64,000 nucleotides of DNA, taken from NCBI RefSeq assembly GCF_000512895.1, contig NZ_CP007033.1, positions 898,001 through 962,000 on the forward strand. Reading direction: 5' to 3'. A program made the translations under genes and the position numbers. Each line of letters begins with the position of its first letter. Positions within the stretch are counted from its first letter, which is position 1. Under the pieces are notes generated by a model. That model was not told the DNA's origin. It searched no databases and saw only the letters and a list, made by a program, of their open reading frames with translations. This document shows positions 54,759 through 63,163 of this stretch, one piece after another. Source of the stretch: Dehalobacter restrictus DSM 9455 (GTDB lineage: Bacteria > Bacillota > Desulfitobacteriia > Desulfitobacteriales > Syntrophobotulaceae).

Positions 54759-55669
54759 ATGCGATCGATAAAAAAATCTTAGCTGAAGTCGCTGATTTGC
54801 ATGAAATCCCGCATGGAGCCTATAATATCCGTAAAAATGGCGAGAAAGCGGGACGAAATACGACTGCAAACATTGATATTATTACCAAGCAGGACAAGCC
54901 CGGCATTGATATCATTGTGAAACCCGGAACCAAAGGAGAAAGCGTGCATATTCCGGTTATTCTGTCTGAAGGGATGGATGACCTCGTTTACAATACATTT
55001 GAAATCGGCGCCGACTCGGACGTTCTGATTGTAGCCGGCTGCGGTATTCATAACCCGGGAAGCAAGAAAGCCCAGCATGACGGCGTTCACGAATTTTTTG
55101 TCCGCAAGGGTGCCAAGATGAAGTATGTAGAAAAACACTACGGCGAAGGCGATGGCAGCGGGGAAAGGATTTTGAATCCGAAGACGATTATTGAAGTCGA
55201 AGAGGGCGGTGTGGCTGAGCTGGAAATGGTTCAGATTAGAGGCGTCGACCAGACCAAAAGGGATACGGAAGTGCGCCTGCACAAGAACGCGCGTTTGATT
55301 GTCATGGAAAGACTGCTGACTACCACCAACCAGAATGCCGAATCCAATATTACAGTTGAGCTGACAGGAGAAGATGCTGCCGCCCAGATCATTTCGCGTT
55401 CCGTGGCGCAGGATCATTCCACCCAAGTTTTTCATTTGAATATGCGCGGCTATGCCCAATGCCGCGGACATATTCAATGTGATTCGATTATTATGGATCA
55501 AGCGAAAGTTTCTTCCATTCCGGAGATTTCGGCCTTCCATTCGGATGCGCAGCTGATCCATGAGGCGGCTATCGGCAGGATTGCAAACGATCAGCTGATC
55601 AAGCTGATGACGCTTGGTCTCACGGAAAAAGAGGCTGAAGATATGATTCTGCAAGGTTTTTTGGCCTAA
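54752..55669 (+). CDS. SufB/SufD-like Fe-S scaffold protein (SmsB-like)
   Basis: The ATG at 54752, in the overlap with the ATPase, gives 305 residues, shorter than SufB (about 470). The core has VIVAGCGIHN..., LEMVQIRGVDQTKRDTEVRLHKNARLIVMERLLTT and RSVAQDHSTQVFHLNMRGYAQCRGHIQCDSIIMDQAKVSSIPEISAFHSDAQLIHEAAIGRIANDQLIKLMTLGLTEKEAEDMILQGFLA. The last part is the characteristic end of the SufBD fold. No SufS, SufU or SufD gene is adjacent, which fits a minimal SMS-type system. Confidence 0.9.
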   Translation: MLNAIDKKILAEVADLHEIPHGAYNIRKNGEKAGRNTTANIDIITKQDKPGIDIIVKPGTKGESVHIPVILSEGMDDLVYNTFEIGADSDVLIVAGCGIHNPGSKKAQHDGVHEFFVRKGAKMKYVEKHYGEGDGSGERILNPKTIIEVEEGGVAELEMVQIRGVDQTKRDTEVRLHKNARLIVMERLLTTTNQNAESNITVELTGEDAAAQIISRSVAQDHSTQVFHLNMRGYAQCRGHIQCDSIIMDQAKVSSIPEISAFHSDAQLIHEAAIGRIANDQLIKLMTLGLTEKEAEDMILQGFLA

Positions 55670-55744
55670 TATCAATGATAGGGTTATCTGATATAATATT
55701 AGGGTTAAGTAATCTATTAATAGGGCAATTTGAAGTTTTTCATT

Positions 55745-56060
55745 AATAGATAAATTTGATCGGAGATGGGAAAATGCGCAAACTTTCTTGCTAAACGTGA
55801 AGTTAAAAGAGCGTTCCAGAGTAAGCAGCAAGTACTGCTGGCTTTGTGACGCCCACGGATGGGCTAATGCCGCGGTGCCAAGGATGTCAAGGAGCGGTAA
55901 GCCCGCAAAGCAAGAAAGTTACAATTTTTTAAGCAATCAAAATTAAACCAACAGCATTTGGAATGTGCATTATATTGACATTTTTTCTGCACATCAACTG
56001 CGTTCAAGGATATTTTGGGGCTGCAAGAATAAACTTTCTTGCAGCCTTATTATTTTTAAC
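55745..56060 (+). promoter_or_regulatory. Leader-peptide attenuator of the ABC-F gene
   Basis: A six-codon ORF (M-R-K-L-S-C, 55774-55794) follows a GGAGATGGG site. Its coding bases AAACTTTCTTGC (55780-55791) pair with GCAAGAAAGTT (55910-55920), and the same AAACTTTCTTGC recurs in the 3' arm of the terminator hairpin (56019-56046, GGCTGCAAGAA/TTCTTGCAGCC, then a T-rich tail). A ribosome stalled on the leader would free GCAAGAAAGTT to pair with the terminator arm and prevent termination. The region between (55800-55905) folds into further hairpins. Confidence 0.7.
55774..55794 (+). CDS. Leader peptide of the ABC-F attenuator (MRKLSC)
   Basis: Six codons with a Shine-Dalgarno sequence GGAGATGGG five bases upstream. 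Its coding bases are one arm of the long-range stem described in the attenuator entry, which argues that it is translated for regulation. Confidence 0.6.
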   Translation: MRKLSC

Positions 56061-56075
56061 AGTGAGGTGATCGTG

Positions 56076-57554
56076 ATGGCGTTGATTAACATCGACCATT
56101 TAACGTTTTGCTATGACGGCAGTTATGACAATATCTTTGAAAATGTATCTTTTCAGATTGATACGGACTGGAAGCTTGGGTTCACAGGCCGAAACGGGCG
56201 CGGTAAAACGACCTTTTTGCAGCTGCTGTGCGGGAAATACGAGTATCGTGGGACAATTGACTCCCCCGTGTCTTTTGATTATTTTCCTTTTCAGGTTACC
56301 GATCCCAGTCAAAATGTCATTGAGGTAGTGGCGGGTATCTGTCCTGATTTTGAACATTGGGAACTTCAGAAAGAATTGTCATTGCTCGAAGTTGCAGAGG
56401 ATGTCATGGAGCGGCCTTTTGCAGCCTTAAGCCAGGGGGAGCAGACCAAGGTTTTGCTTGCGGCACTGTTTATTAAACCCAACAACTTTCTTTTGATCGA
56501 TGAACCGACCAACCATCTGGACATAGAGGGCAGGCGCGTTGTCGGGAAATATCTGAACAGGAAAACCGGCTTCATCCTGGTTTCGCATGACAGGGTTTTT
56601 CTGGACCGTTGTATCGACCATATCCTGACCATCAATAAAACCAATATTGAACTTCAAAAAGGTAATTTTTCAAAGTGGTGGATCAATAAAGAGAGAACGG
56701 ATTCGTTTGAGACAGCGGAGAATGACAGGCTGCAGAAAGAGATCAAACAATTATCGGCAGCAGCCAGGCGGACGGCCGGCTGGTCGGATAAAATTGAGAA
56801 AACCAAGAAGGGAACACTGAACTCCGGCATCAAGCCGGATAAAGGCTATATCGGCCACCAGGCGGCAAAAATGATGAAACGGTCCAAAGTGATCGAAACT
56901 CGGCTGCAAAAGAACATCCAGACGAAAGAAAAACTTTTAAAAAATATTGAGCTGGCCGACAGCCTGAGTATGAAACCCCTTTCACACCCGAAAAATACAC
57001 TCGTGGAATTGTCTGACCTGGCAATCTATTATGCGGACAGGAATGTCTGCGAGAATGTCCATTTTACCGTAGAGAGAGGAGAGCGCGTGGCCTTAAGCGG
57101 CCGCAACGGGTGCGGTAAATCCAGTGTTTTAAAGCTGCTGACTGGAGAAGAGCTGACTTACAGCGGCAAACTAAGTATCGGAAGCAATCTAAAAATCTCC
57201 TATATTTCGCAGGACACCGCTTACTTGCAGGGCAGCCTGCACAGTTTTGCCGAGCAGTACCAGATCGAGGAAAGCCGTTTTCTGACCATTCTGCACAAGC
57301 TCGATTTATCAGGCGTTCAGTTCGAAAAAGATATGCGTATGTTCAGCGCAGGGCAGAAGAAAAAGGTGCTCCTGGCCAAAAGTCTCTGCGAGCAGGCCCA
57401 TCTGTATATCTGGGATGAACCACTGAACTATATTGACGTTCTGTCCCGGATGCAGATTGAGGACCTCATTGTAAGATGCCGGCCGACCTTGCTGTTTGTG
57501 GAGCATGACAGTGCGTTTGTGCAATCAGTGGCAACAAAATATATCAGGCTTTGA
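56076..57554 (+). CDS. ABC-F ribosomal protection protein, Lsa/CplR-like
   Basis: The ATG at 56076 after GAGGTGATCGTG gives 492 residues. Two ABC domains without membrane segments: first with TGRNGRGKTT (residues 37-46), LSQGEQTKVLLAALF and LLIDEPTNHLD; second with SGRNGCGKSS, SAGQKKKVLLAKSL and IWDEPLNYID. The N-terminus INIDHLTFCYDGSYDNIFENVSFQIDTDWKLGF is the Lsa/CplR group signature, and the linker between domains is of antibiotic-resistance length. Such proteins displace lincosamides, pleuromutilins or streptogramin A from the ribosome. The exact drug profile is not predictable. Confidence 0.9.
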   Translation: MALINIDHLTFCYDGSYDNIFENVSFQIDTDWKLGFTGRNGRGKTTFLQLLCGKYEYRGTIDSPVSFDYFPFQVTDPSQNVIEVVAGICPDFEHWELQKELSLLEVAEDVMERPFAALSQGEQTKVLLAALFIKPNNFLLIDEPTNHLDIEGRRVVGKYLNRKTGFILVSHDRVFLDRCIDHILTINKTNIELQKGNFSKWWINKERTDSFETAENDRLQKEIKQLSAAARRTAGWSDKIEKTKKGTLNSGIKPDKGYIGHQAAKMMKRSKVIETRLQKNIQTKEKLLKNIELADSLSMKPLSHPKNTLVELSDLAIYYADRNVCENVHFTVERGERVALSGRNGCGKSSVLKLLTGEELTYSGKLSIGSNLKISYISQDTAYLQGSLHSFAEQYQIEESRFLTILHKLDLSGVQFEKDMRMFSAGQKKKVLLAKSLCEQAHLYIWDEPLNYIDVLSRMQIEDLIVRCRPTLLFVEHDSAFVQSVATKYIRL

Positions 57555-57607
57555 TCGGTTGCCCTCGAACAAAATTTTCAGGGTCCTGAAGCACCGCGGA
57601 TTTTCTG

Positions 57608-57662
57608 TTGACAAATGAGGTCTATTGGAATAGACTTACAAGTAGGGTCTATTGAGATAAAC
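57608..57662 (+). promoter_or_regulatory. Promoter and BlaI-type operators of the blaI/blaR1-like pair
   Basis: TTGACA (57608-57613) and TAGACT (57631-57636) are 17 bases apart. A perfect palindrome GTCTATTGGAATAGAC (57620-57635) overlaps the -10 element, and a weaker second copy (GTCTATTGAGATAAAC, 57647-57662) lies downstream. This is the classical arrangement for autorepression by a BlaI dimer. Confidence 0.75.
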
Positions 57663-57675
57663 CTTCGGAGGTATC

Positions 57676-58035
57676 ATGGAAAGCTATAAATTATTTGATG
57701 CGGAGTATAAATTTGTCAGTATCGTCTGGGAAAAGGAACCGGTGAATTCGACTGAGCTTGTAAGGCTTTCTTTGGAAAGATTGGGCTGGAAGAAGTCAAC
57801 CACTTACACGGTTTTGCGAAAGCTATGTGAACGGGGCATTTTAGACAATGCTGATGCAGTAGTCACTTCACTTGTTAAAAAGGAAGAAGTGCAGAAATAT
57901 GAAAGCCAATCTTTAATCGAAAAAAACTTTGAAGGTTCTCTGCCGCAGTTTTTAACAGCGTTCCTCGATCGGAAAAAGCTTACGGCCAAGGAAGCTGAAG
58001 AACTGAAACGAATTATTGAGGAGGCGATGCAATGA
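57676..58035 (+). CDS. BlaI/MecI family transcriptional repressor
   Basis: A 119-residue winged-helix protein: FVSIVWEKEPVNSTELVRLSLERLGWKKSTTYTVLRKLCERGIL is the BlaI DNA-binding domain; the C-terminal helices (SLPQFLTAFLDRKKLTAKEAEELKRIIEEA) dimerise. It overlaps its partner by four bases. BlaI is inactivated by proteolysis after the membrane partner senses a signal. Confidence 0.93.
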   Translation: MESYKLFDAEYKFVSIVWEKEPVNSTELVRLSLERLGWKKSTTYTVLRKLCERGILDNADAVVTSLVKKEEVQKYESQSLIEKNFEGSLPQFLTAFLDRKKLTAKEAEELKRIIEEAMQ

Positions 58036-59861
58036 ACAGCTTGATGACAGTATTCAGCACTGTTGTCGATATGAGCATAACAGCTTCCTATGTGGCTCTG
58101 GGTGTGATCCTGATTCGACTGCTTCTGAAAAGGGCACCGAAAATCTTCTCTTATCTGTTGTGGCTGGCGGTTTTTTTCAGACTGGTTTGTCCAGGTTCAT
58201 TTACCTCAGTTTTTAGTTTCTTAAACGTTGTCAGACCCGCAATGCAGCCTGATGCTTTGTCTGAGACGCTGGTGATGGCAGGCCTTGAGAACATAAATTA
58301 TGCAATAAACGGTACAATAAACGGTTCAGTTGGCAGTACGCTGCCTCTGGTCGCAGCAATGGGTGTAAGTCCGCTTCCTATGCTGATGTTGCTTGGCAGT
58401 ATGGTCTGGATTGCCGGAGTTACGGTGTTGCTGATTTGGAATATTTTTTCCTATTTTAAAATTGCAGGAAAGATCAAAACGGCTACGCTGCTGGATGCTT
58501 CTTTACCGCATATTTATGAGACAGATCAAATCAGCACGCCGTTTGTTTTTGGCTTTATCAGACCCAGAATTTATTTGCCTGCAGGCATTTCGCCCCGGGG
58601 ATTGCCCTATGTACTGGCGCATGAAACGGTGCATATTAAGAGACGCGATTATCTGATCAAACCGGCGGCATTTCTGATTCTGATCATCCATTGGTTTAAT
58701 CCGTTGATGTGGCTCTGTTTTGCGCTGATGGTTAAGGACATGGAAATGTCCTGCGATGAAACGGTTATTAGAAACAAGGGGCAAGGGGTCAAAGCGGATT
58801 ATTCCAATTCCCTGCTGGCGTTGGCAGTTCAGAAGAACAGCTTTTGGCAGGCTGCGCCTTTAGCTTTTGGTGAAAACAATATTAAAGCGAGAATCAAAAA
58901 TGTGATCCATTACAGAAAGCCCGGTGTTTGGATTGGTACGGCGGCAGTTGTTGCGATTGTAGCGTTGATGATTGGATTTGTGGCCAACCCGGTCAATGAC
59001 ACGGCTGCAGGACAGGAAACATACGCTGGTTATGCAGTAGATAAATTACTGGCCAACAAAACACCGTATGTAGGCAATGCCGTTAAAGTTATCGCGCTAA
59101 TTGACGCGATGCCTTTGCCGGAAGGGGTTGTCCGGGATAAAGTCGAGTTGCAGACGTCGACCGCGCCGTATGGTTTAACCATTCATTACCGGATCAACGA
59201 CGATTCAGCGATTTCTGCGGAAGACGGAATGATCGGTGATGTGTTTGGGCGCAATGCCATCCTGTTGTTCAGCCTAGTAGATAATGTTGAAGTCATTAAC
59301 ATAAAATTTACCGACAGCGTGGGAAAATATGAAGGATATAGCACGACTTACTTAAGAAGCAGAATGGAGCAAATGATGCAGAGAGATGTACGTGTATATG
59401 CCGAAAGTGCCGATTTGCTGAAGGAATTGCTTACGCGTCTGGAGCATGCGTACTTCAGTCTTGGAAATGAAGGAAATACGGCGGTCAACAAAGCCAAGCA
59501 GATTGAGCTGTGCTTGGAGAAAATCATGTCATCGCCTTTACCTTCCTCCAATCCCTATGATTATATCAAAGCGCATCAGGCAGAGTACAATATCATTCTG
59601 GCCATGGATGAACAAGCACTGCCTTACCTGTTTTCCGAATTTGCGAAAGGCGGGCAGACAGGCTTAAAGGGAAGTCTGATGGAGATCCTGTGCCGAAAGA
59701 TCCTTGGCAGTGAGGATATCAAATATGCCAGTACGAATCATCAGGACTGGTATGATGCCTATAAGAAACATATCCAGGAGATAACAGACAAAAATAGTTT
59801 GATCTGGGTGCAGGATCATTATCCGAAAGGTGTACTTATTTTGGGCGGAGAACAGAATTAA
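58032..59861 (+). CDS. M56 (BlaR1-type) membrane metallopeptidase with DUF4825-like region
   Basis: A 609-residue protein. Four membrane helices in the first 330 residues enclose the zinc protease HETVH (residues 197-201) and SCDETVI near 238. After the last helix (about residue 310) an extracellular part of about 300 residues follows, but it lacks a beta-lactam-binding SxxK domain; it has a DUF4825-like segment (LLANKTPYVGNAVKVIALIDAMPLPEGV). The signal is therefore probably not beta-lactam. It should cleave the BlaI-like repressor. Confidence 0.88.
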   Translation: MNSLMTVFSTVVDMSITASYVALGVILIRLLLKRAPKIFSYLLWLAVFFRLVCPGSFTSVFSFLNVVRPAMQPDALSETLVMAGLENINYAINGTINGSVGSTLPLVAAMGVSPLPMLMLLGSMVWIAGVTVLLIWNIFSYFKIAGKIKTATLLDASLPHIYETDQISTPFVFGFIRPRIYLPAGISPRGLPYVLAHETVHIKRRDYLIKPAAFLILIIHWFNPLMWLCFALMVKDMEMSCDETVIRNKGQGVKADYSNSLLALAVQKNSFWQAAPLAFGENNIKARIKNVIHYRKPGVWIGTAAVVAIVALMIGFVANPVNDTAAGQETYAGYAVDKLLANKTPYVGNAVKVIALIDAMPLPEGVVRDKVELQTSTAPYGLTIHYRINDDSAISAEDGMIGDVFGRNAILLFSLVDNVEVINIKFTDSVGKYEGYSTTYLRSRMEQMMQRDVRVYAESADLLKELLTRLEHAYFSLGNEGNTAVNKAKQIELCLEKIMSSPLPSSNPYDYIKAHQAEYNIILAMDEQALPYLFSEFAKGGQTGLKGSLMEILCRKILGSEDIKYASTNHQDWYDAYKKHIQEITDKNSLIWVQDHYPKGVLILGGEQN

Positions 59862-59867
59862 CTTAGA

Positions 59868-60256
59868 CTATCTGTAACGCATTTTTCGCCCTTCTTCCGG
59901 GACTCCTAAGAGGATCACCGCCTGGGAGTATGTCAAATTACGCACCAGGGCGCAATTTGAGCTGCAGGCGGAAGCCTCGGGCAGTTTGCTCCCGTACTCT
60001 CTGAAGACCTTCATCAGTCTGTCGGCCGTACGCTGAGAGTAACTGACCGACTCCTCCAGCCACTGGCCCCATTCTCCAAACATAAGCAGGGCCTTGGCTT
60101 CCGTCAGCCGCCTTCTAATCTCGACAGCGGCGGCAAGGTAGATACTCTCCGTCCAGTATTTGATCATGTTAATTTCAGCCGCGATGACATGCGGCGTGCG
60201 TCCCCTGATGATATCCGTTGTGTATTAGATACTGTATTAGTTATTGGATCAGTCAT
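59868..60256 (-). pseudogene. Decayed DUF3102 gene
   Basis: Starting at ATG 60256 (after AAGGAGTG) the frame is MTDPITNTVSN, then a one-base shift leads to TTDIIRGRTPHVIAAEINMIKYW...EIRRRLTEAKALLMFGEWGQWLEESVSYSQRTADRLMKVFREYGSKL...LTYSQAVILLGVPEEGRKMRYR. The copy matches the DUF3102 protein at 52333 for its N-terminal half, then ends about 120 residues early. It is a frameshifted and truncated paralogue. Confidence 0.7.
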
Positions 60257-60432
60257 GATATCCACACTCCTTGGGGCTAACTTCACTCGTAGGATCTGTG
60301 GACAGGCTTAAAAGTGTGACAACCTCAGTCTTAACAACGGACAATCTTTCTCATCGTATATAAGGTCACCGAAAGTCGAGATACTAAAAAATCAGTAATG
60401 CTCAAACCCTTGTAATTTGATATCCTTAAGTG

Positions 60433-61938
60433 TTATAACAGGTACATTGTTGCCAGTAAACCTGTTGCAGTCATAACGACGGCGTATGGCAGAGCCAGTT
60501 TTACCATCTCAGCGTAAGACAGGCGAATCAGCGGTGCAAGTGCAGAAGTCAAGAGAAACAGAAACGCCGCCTGACCATTTGGTGTGGCAACGGAAGGGAT
60601 ATTTGTACCCATGTTGATGGCAACTGCCAGCTTGTTGTACTGCTCCAGCGCAATAGCTCCGGCTTCAAACGCTTGCTGTGTTTCAGTCATATATACCGTA
60701 GCCACAAAAACATTGTCACTGATTGCCGAAAGGACACCGTTGGCCGCAAAGAAAGCCACAAGCTGGTTCTGCCCTTCCATGTTCAGCACCCATTGAATAA
60801 TCGGCGTAAACAAATGCTGGTCATGAATAACCGCAACGACGGCAAAAAATACGACCAGCAGCGCAGTAAACGGCAATGCTTCTTCAAACGCATGACCGAT
60901 GCGCTTTTCTTCAGTAACCCCGTTGAAAGCAGTAAGCAGGATAATAATCATAAGACCAATAATACCTACTTCCGCCAAGTGCAGTGCCAGGGAGAAGATC
61001 AGCATAACGCCGCACAAAGCCATAACAATCAGGCGCACACGTCCGCGCATATTCCTGGCAGCATCTTTGACTTTTACATCATCTTCCATAACATTTCTCA
61101 CAGATTCCGGAAGCTGGTAGCCGTACCCCCAGAACTTAGTAACTTCAAGGATAATGGTGGTCAGAAGACCAACGATCAATACCGGGATAGACACAGGGGC
61201 ACATTGTATAAAGAAATCTACGAAGTCCCATTGCATAATGGAGCCAATCAACAGGTTCTGCGGTTCACCAACCAGTGTTATTGCTCCGCCCAGCGCAGTG
61301 CCCACAGCACCATGCATCATAAGATTACGCAGAAAACCACGAAACTCGTCCAGGTCCTCATGAAGTTTCTCATCAACACTATGGTCGTGATTAATGTCAT
61401 ACGTTTCGTATACTTTTTCGCTGGAAGCAAACTTGTGGAAGATGCTATAGAAACCATAGGCCACGGCGATAATCACTGCCGTTACGGTCAGCGCGTCCAA
61501 AAACGCGGAAAGAACCGCACCCAGTACAGCGAACAGGAATGAAAGCGCGACTTTAGAGTGTACTTTAGTAAGGAGCTTGGAAAACAGGTACACAAGACCT
61601 TCTTTCATAAAATAGATCCCGGCAACCATGAACATCAGAAGAAGAATAACCGGCAGGTTCATTTCAACCTCGTGATAGACCATATGAGGGTTAGTAAGTC
61701 CGAGCACAACGGCTTCGATCGCCAGAAGCCCACCGGCAGGAAGCGGATAACATTTTAACGCCATTGCCAGGGTAAAAATAAATTCGACAATCAACACCCA
61801 CCCGGTAACGTACATACCGGCGGTAACCATCAAAATAGGGTTCAACACCAGAAAAGCAAGAATTGTTCTTTTGTACCAGTCCGGAGCATGACCCAGAAAA
61901 TTTGCTCTGAATGCTTGTCCGATGCCCATTTGTTTCAT
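60433..61938 (-). CDS. nhaB: NhaB-type sodium:proton antiporter
   Basis: A 501-residue protein with about twelve helices. The start [31 protein letters not shown] and segments [59 protein letters not shown] and [34 protein letters not shown] match the NhaB family. NhaB exchanges 3 H+ for 2 Na+ in Gammaproteobacteria. A c-di-GMP-I riboswitch lies in its leader. NhaB in Firmicutes is uncommon, so horizontal transfer is possible. Confidence 0.93.
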   Translation of the reverse strand: MKQMGIGQAFRANFLGHAPDWYKRTILAFLVLNPILMVTAGMYVTGWVLIVEFIFTLAMALKCYPLPAGGLLAIEAVVLGLTNPHMVYHEVEMNLPVILLLMFMVAGIYFMKEGLVYLFSKLLTKVHSKVALSFLFAVLGAVLSAFLDALTVTAVIIAVAYGFYSIFHKFASSEKVYETYDINHDHSVDEKLHEDLDEFRGFLRNLMMHGAVGTALGGAITLVGEPQNLLIGSIMQWDFVDFFIQCAPVSIPVLIVGLLTTIILEVTKFWGYGYQLPESVRNVMEDDVKVKDAARNMRGRVRLIVMALCGVMLIFSLALHLAEVGIIGLMIIILLTAFNGVTEEKRIGHAFEEALPFTALLVVFFAVVAVIHDQHLFTPIIQWVLNMEGQNQLVAFFAANGVLSAISDNVFVATVYMTETQQAFEAGAIALEQYNKLAVAINMGTNIPSVATPNGQAAFLFLLTSALAPLIRLSYAEMVKLALPYAVVMTATGLLATMYLL

Positions 61939-61969
61939 ATGTACTATCCTCCCAAGTGAAAATTAAAGA

Positions 61970-62004
61970 TATAAAAAAGAGAGTACTCCAAAACGGAACT
62001 ACTC
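61970..62004 (-). terminator. Riboswitch-controlled terminator before nhaB
   Basis: On the minus strand GAGTAG...GTACTC forms a short stem followed by CTTTTTT. It lies between the c-di-GMP aptamer and the nhaB start. Confidence 0.6.
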
Positions 62005-62025
62005 CCCCCCAAGAAGTTCATATTA

Positions 62026-62116
62026 CTTGCAGCCTGGCAATCATAGCAACTTACAAGCAACCTTAGACCCATAGCTTTAGCGTCCTTCACTTTCACGAAG
62101 TTTGCATCAACCTGTA
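62026..62116 (-). promoter_or_regulatory. c-di-GMP-I (GEMM) riboswitch upstream of nhaB
   Basis: Read on the minus strand, the leader shows in order GATGCAAAC, a CTTC...GAAG hairpin with GTGAAA loop, GGACGCTAAAGCTATGGG, TCTAAGG, a variable hairpin TTGCTTGTAAGTTGC, and TATGATTGCCAGGCTGC. These are the conserved parts of the GEMM-I aptamer for cyclic di-GMP. The terminator just downstream makes it an expression switch for nhaB. Confidence 0.85.
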
Positions 62117-62314
62117 CAACTATATATTGTTATTTTTGCTTAAGCTTTTATATTATAACAGAAAATTATTCTTTTGAATACCCTGAATATATCCACTTTA
62201 TGCTGAAGTGTCCAGGTATTTATCTTAAGTATTTTGTTTTTTAATATAATCCTTTAGCAAATCAGGCTATCTCTCAAAAATCTTCTTCCCCTTGACTTAC
62301 AAAATAGTATTTTA

Positions 62315-63163
62315 CTATTTTAAAGTTTTTACCCAAATATTCATATCTTCAAAACCGCCGCAAATATGGCAGTTGTTGATTAGTCTACCCCGATACATAT
62401 ACCCCAGCTTGCTTAAAGACCTGTTGATTCCAAGATTGTTAGCTCTTGAAAGGCTATATGCTGTAGCAAAGCCATTGCGTTTCAAGTGTGTTTCCAGTTG
62501 GAATATCAATTCGCTTAATATGTTTCTGCCTCTATACTTTGGATAAGTGGCGCAATCAGTTATTTCAGCGTTCATGTGTTGTTTGTCAAGATCCGCCGAA
62601 GCAATACTGATAATTTTTCCTTCTTCTTCCGCTACCATATACAAAATATGATCCTGCATGACTTTTTGAAGATACTCTCTGCTGAAAATAGGAGTTGGAT
62701 AGGTTTCAAATGCCGTTTGAAAAAGCTGAATTATCTGGGGAATATCGTCCGGCACGGCCTGCCTTATCGTATAGTTTTTATTCTTAGTCAGCTCGAATTT
62801 ATTGGTATTCTTAACGCAATAATCGATAATTCTGTTTTCTTTCTCCTCATAGAGTGAATTTTTGCGCTTCGTATCAAGAAAAAGGGACATACAAGTTGCA
62901 TCCTCTCCCTGAAAAAAACCGTCGATAACCCCCTCTGCTACAAACCCACATTCCTCAAAGAGACTAAGATCTTGTTTATAACAATTCGCAATAATCTTAC
63001 CCAGATTTTCTTTTTTGGAATAATCAATAATCTCTTTGATTATCAACTCAGACAAAAGAGAATGACTCAATATTTTAAGCCTTTTATTGCGATAATCCAC
63101 GTACATGTCCACACCCGAAAAGTTTGTATATAAATTTTTACATTCGTCTTGATCTATATTCAT
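62315..63163 (-). CDS. ablB: Putative beta-lysine N-acetyltransferase AblB
   Basis: A 282-residue GNAT protein. The N-terminal part ([19 protein letters not shown] ... [30 protein letters not shown]) and the C-terminal acetyl-CoA-binding domain ([79 protein letters not shown]) match AblB. It acetylates beta-lysine to N-epsilon-acetyl-beta-lysine, an osmolyte. It overlaps the end of ablA by 26 bases. Confidence 0.93.
   Translation of the reverse strand: MNIDQDECKNLYTNFSGVDMYVDYRNKRLKILSHSLLSELIIKEIIDYSKKENLGKIIANCYKQDLSLFEECGFVAEGVIDGFFQGEDATCMSLFLDTKRKNSLYEEKENRIIDYCVKNTNKFELTKNKNYTIRQAVPDDIPQIIQLFQTAFETYPTPIFSREYLQKVMQDHILYMVAEEEGKIISIASADLDKQHMNAEITDCATYPKYRGRNILSELIFQLETHLKRNGFATAYSLSRANNLGINRSLSKLGYMYRGRLINNCHICGGFEDMNIWVKTLK

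Noticed and set aside
54779-55831. 350-codon minus-strand frame across the SmsB-like gene
   Set aside because: It is a shadow of the SmsB-like coding region; the encoded sequence is low in familiar motifs and overlaps the attenuator leader.
60673-61542. 289-codon plus-strand frame opposite nhaB
   Set aside because: It is antisense to a well-recognised NhaB gene, and its composition is that of a complement frame.
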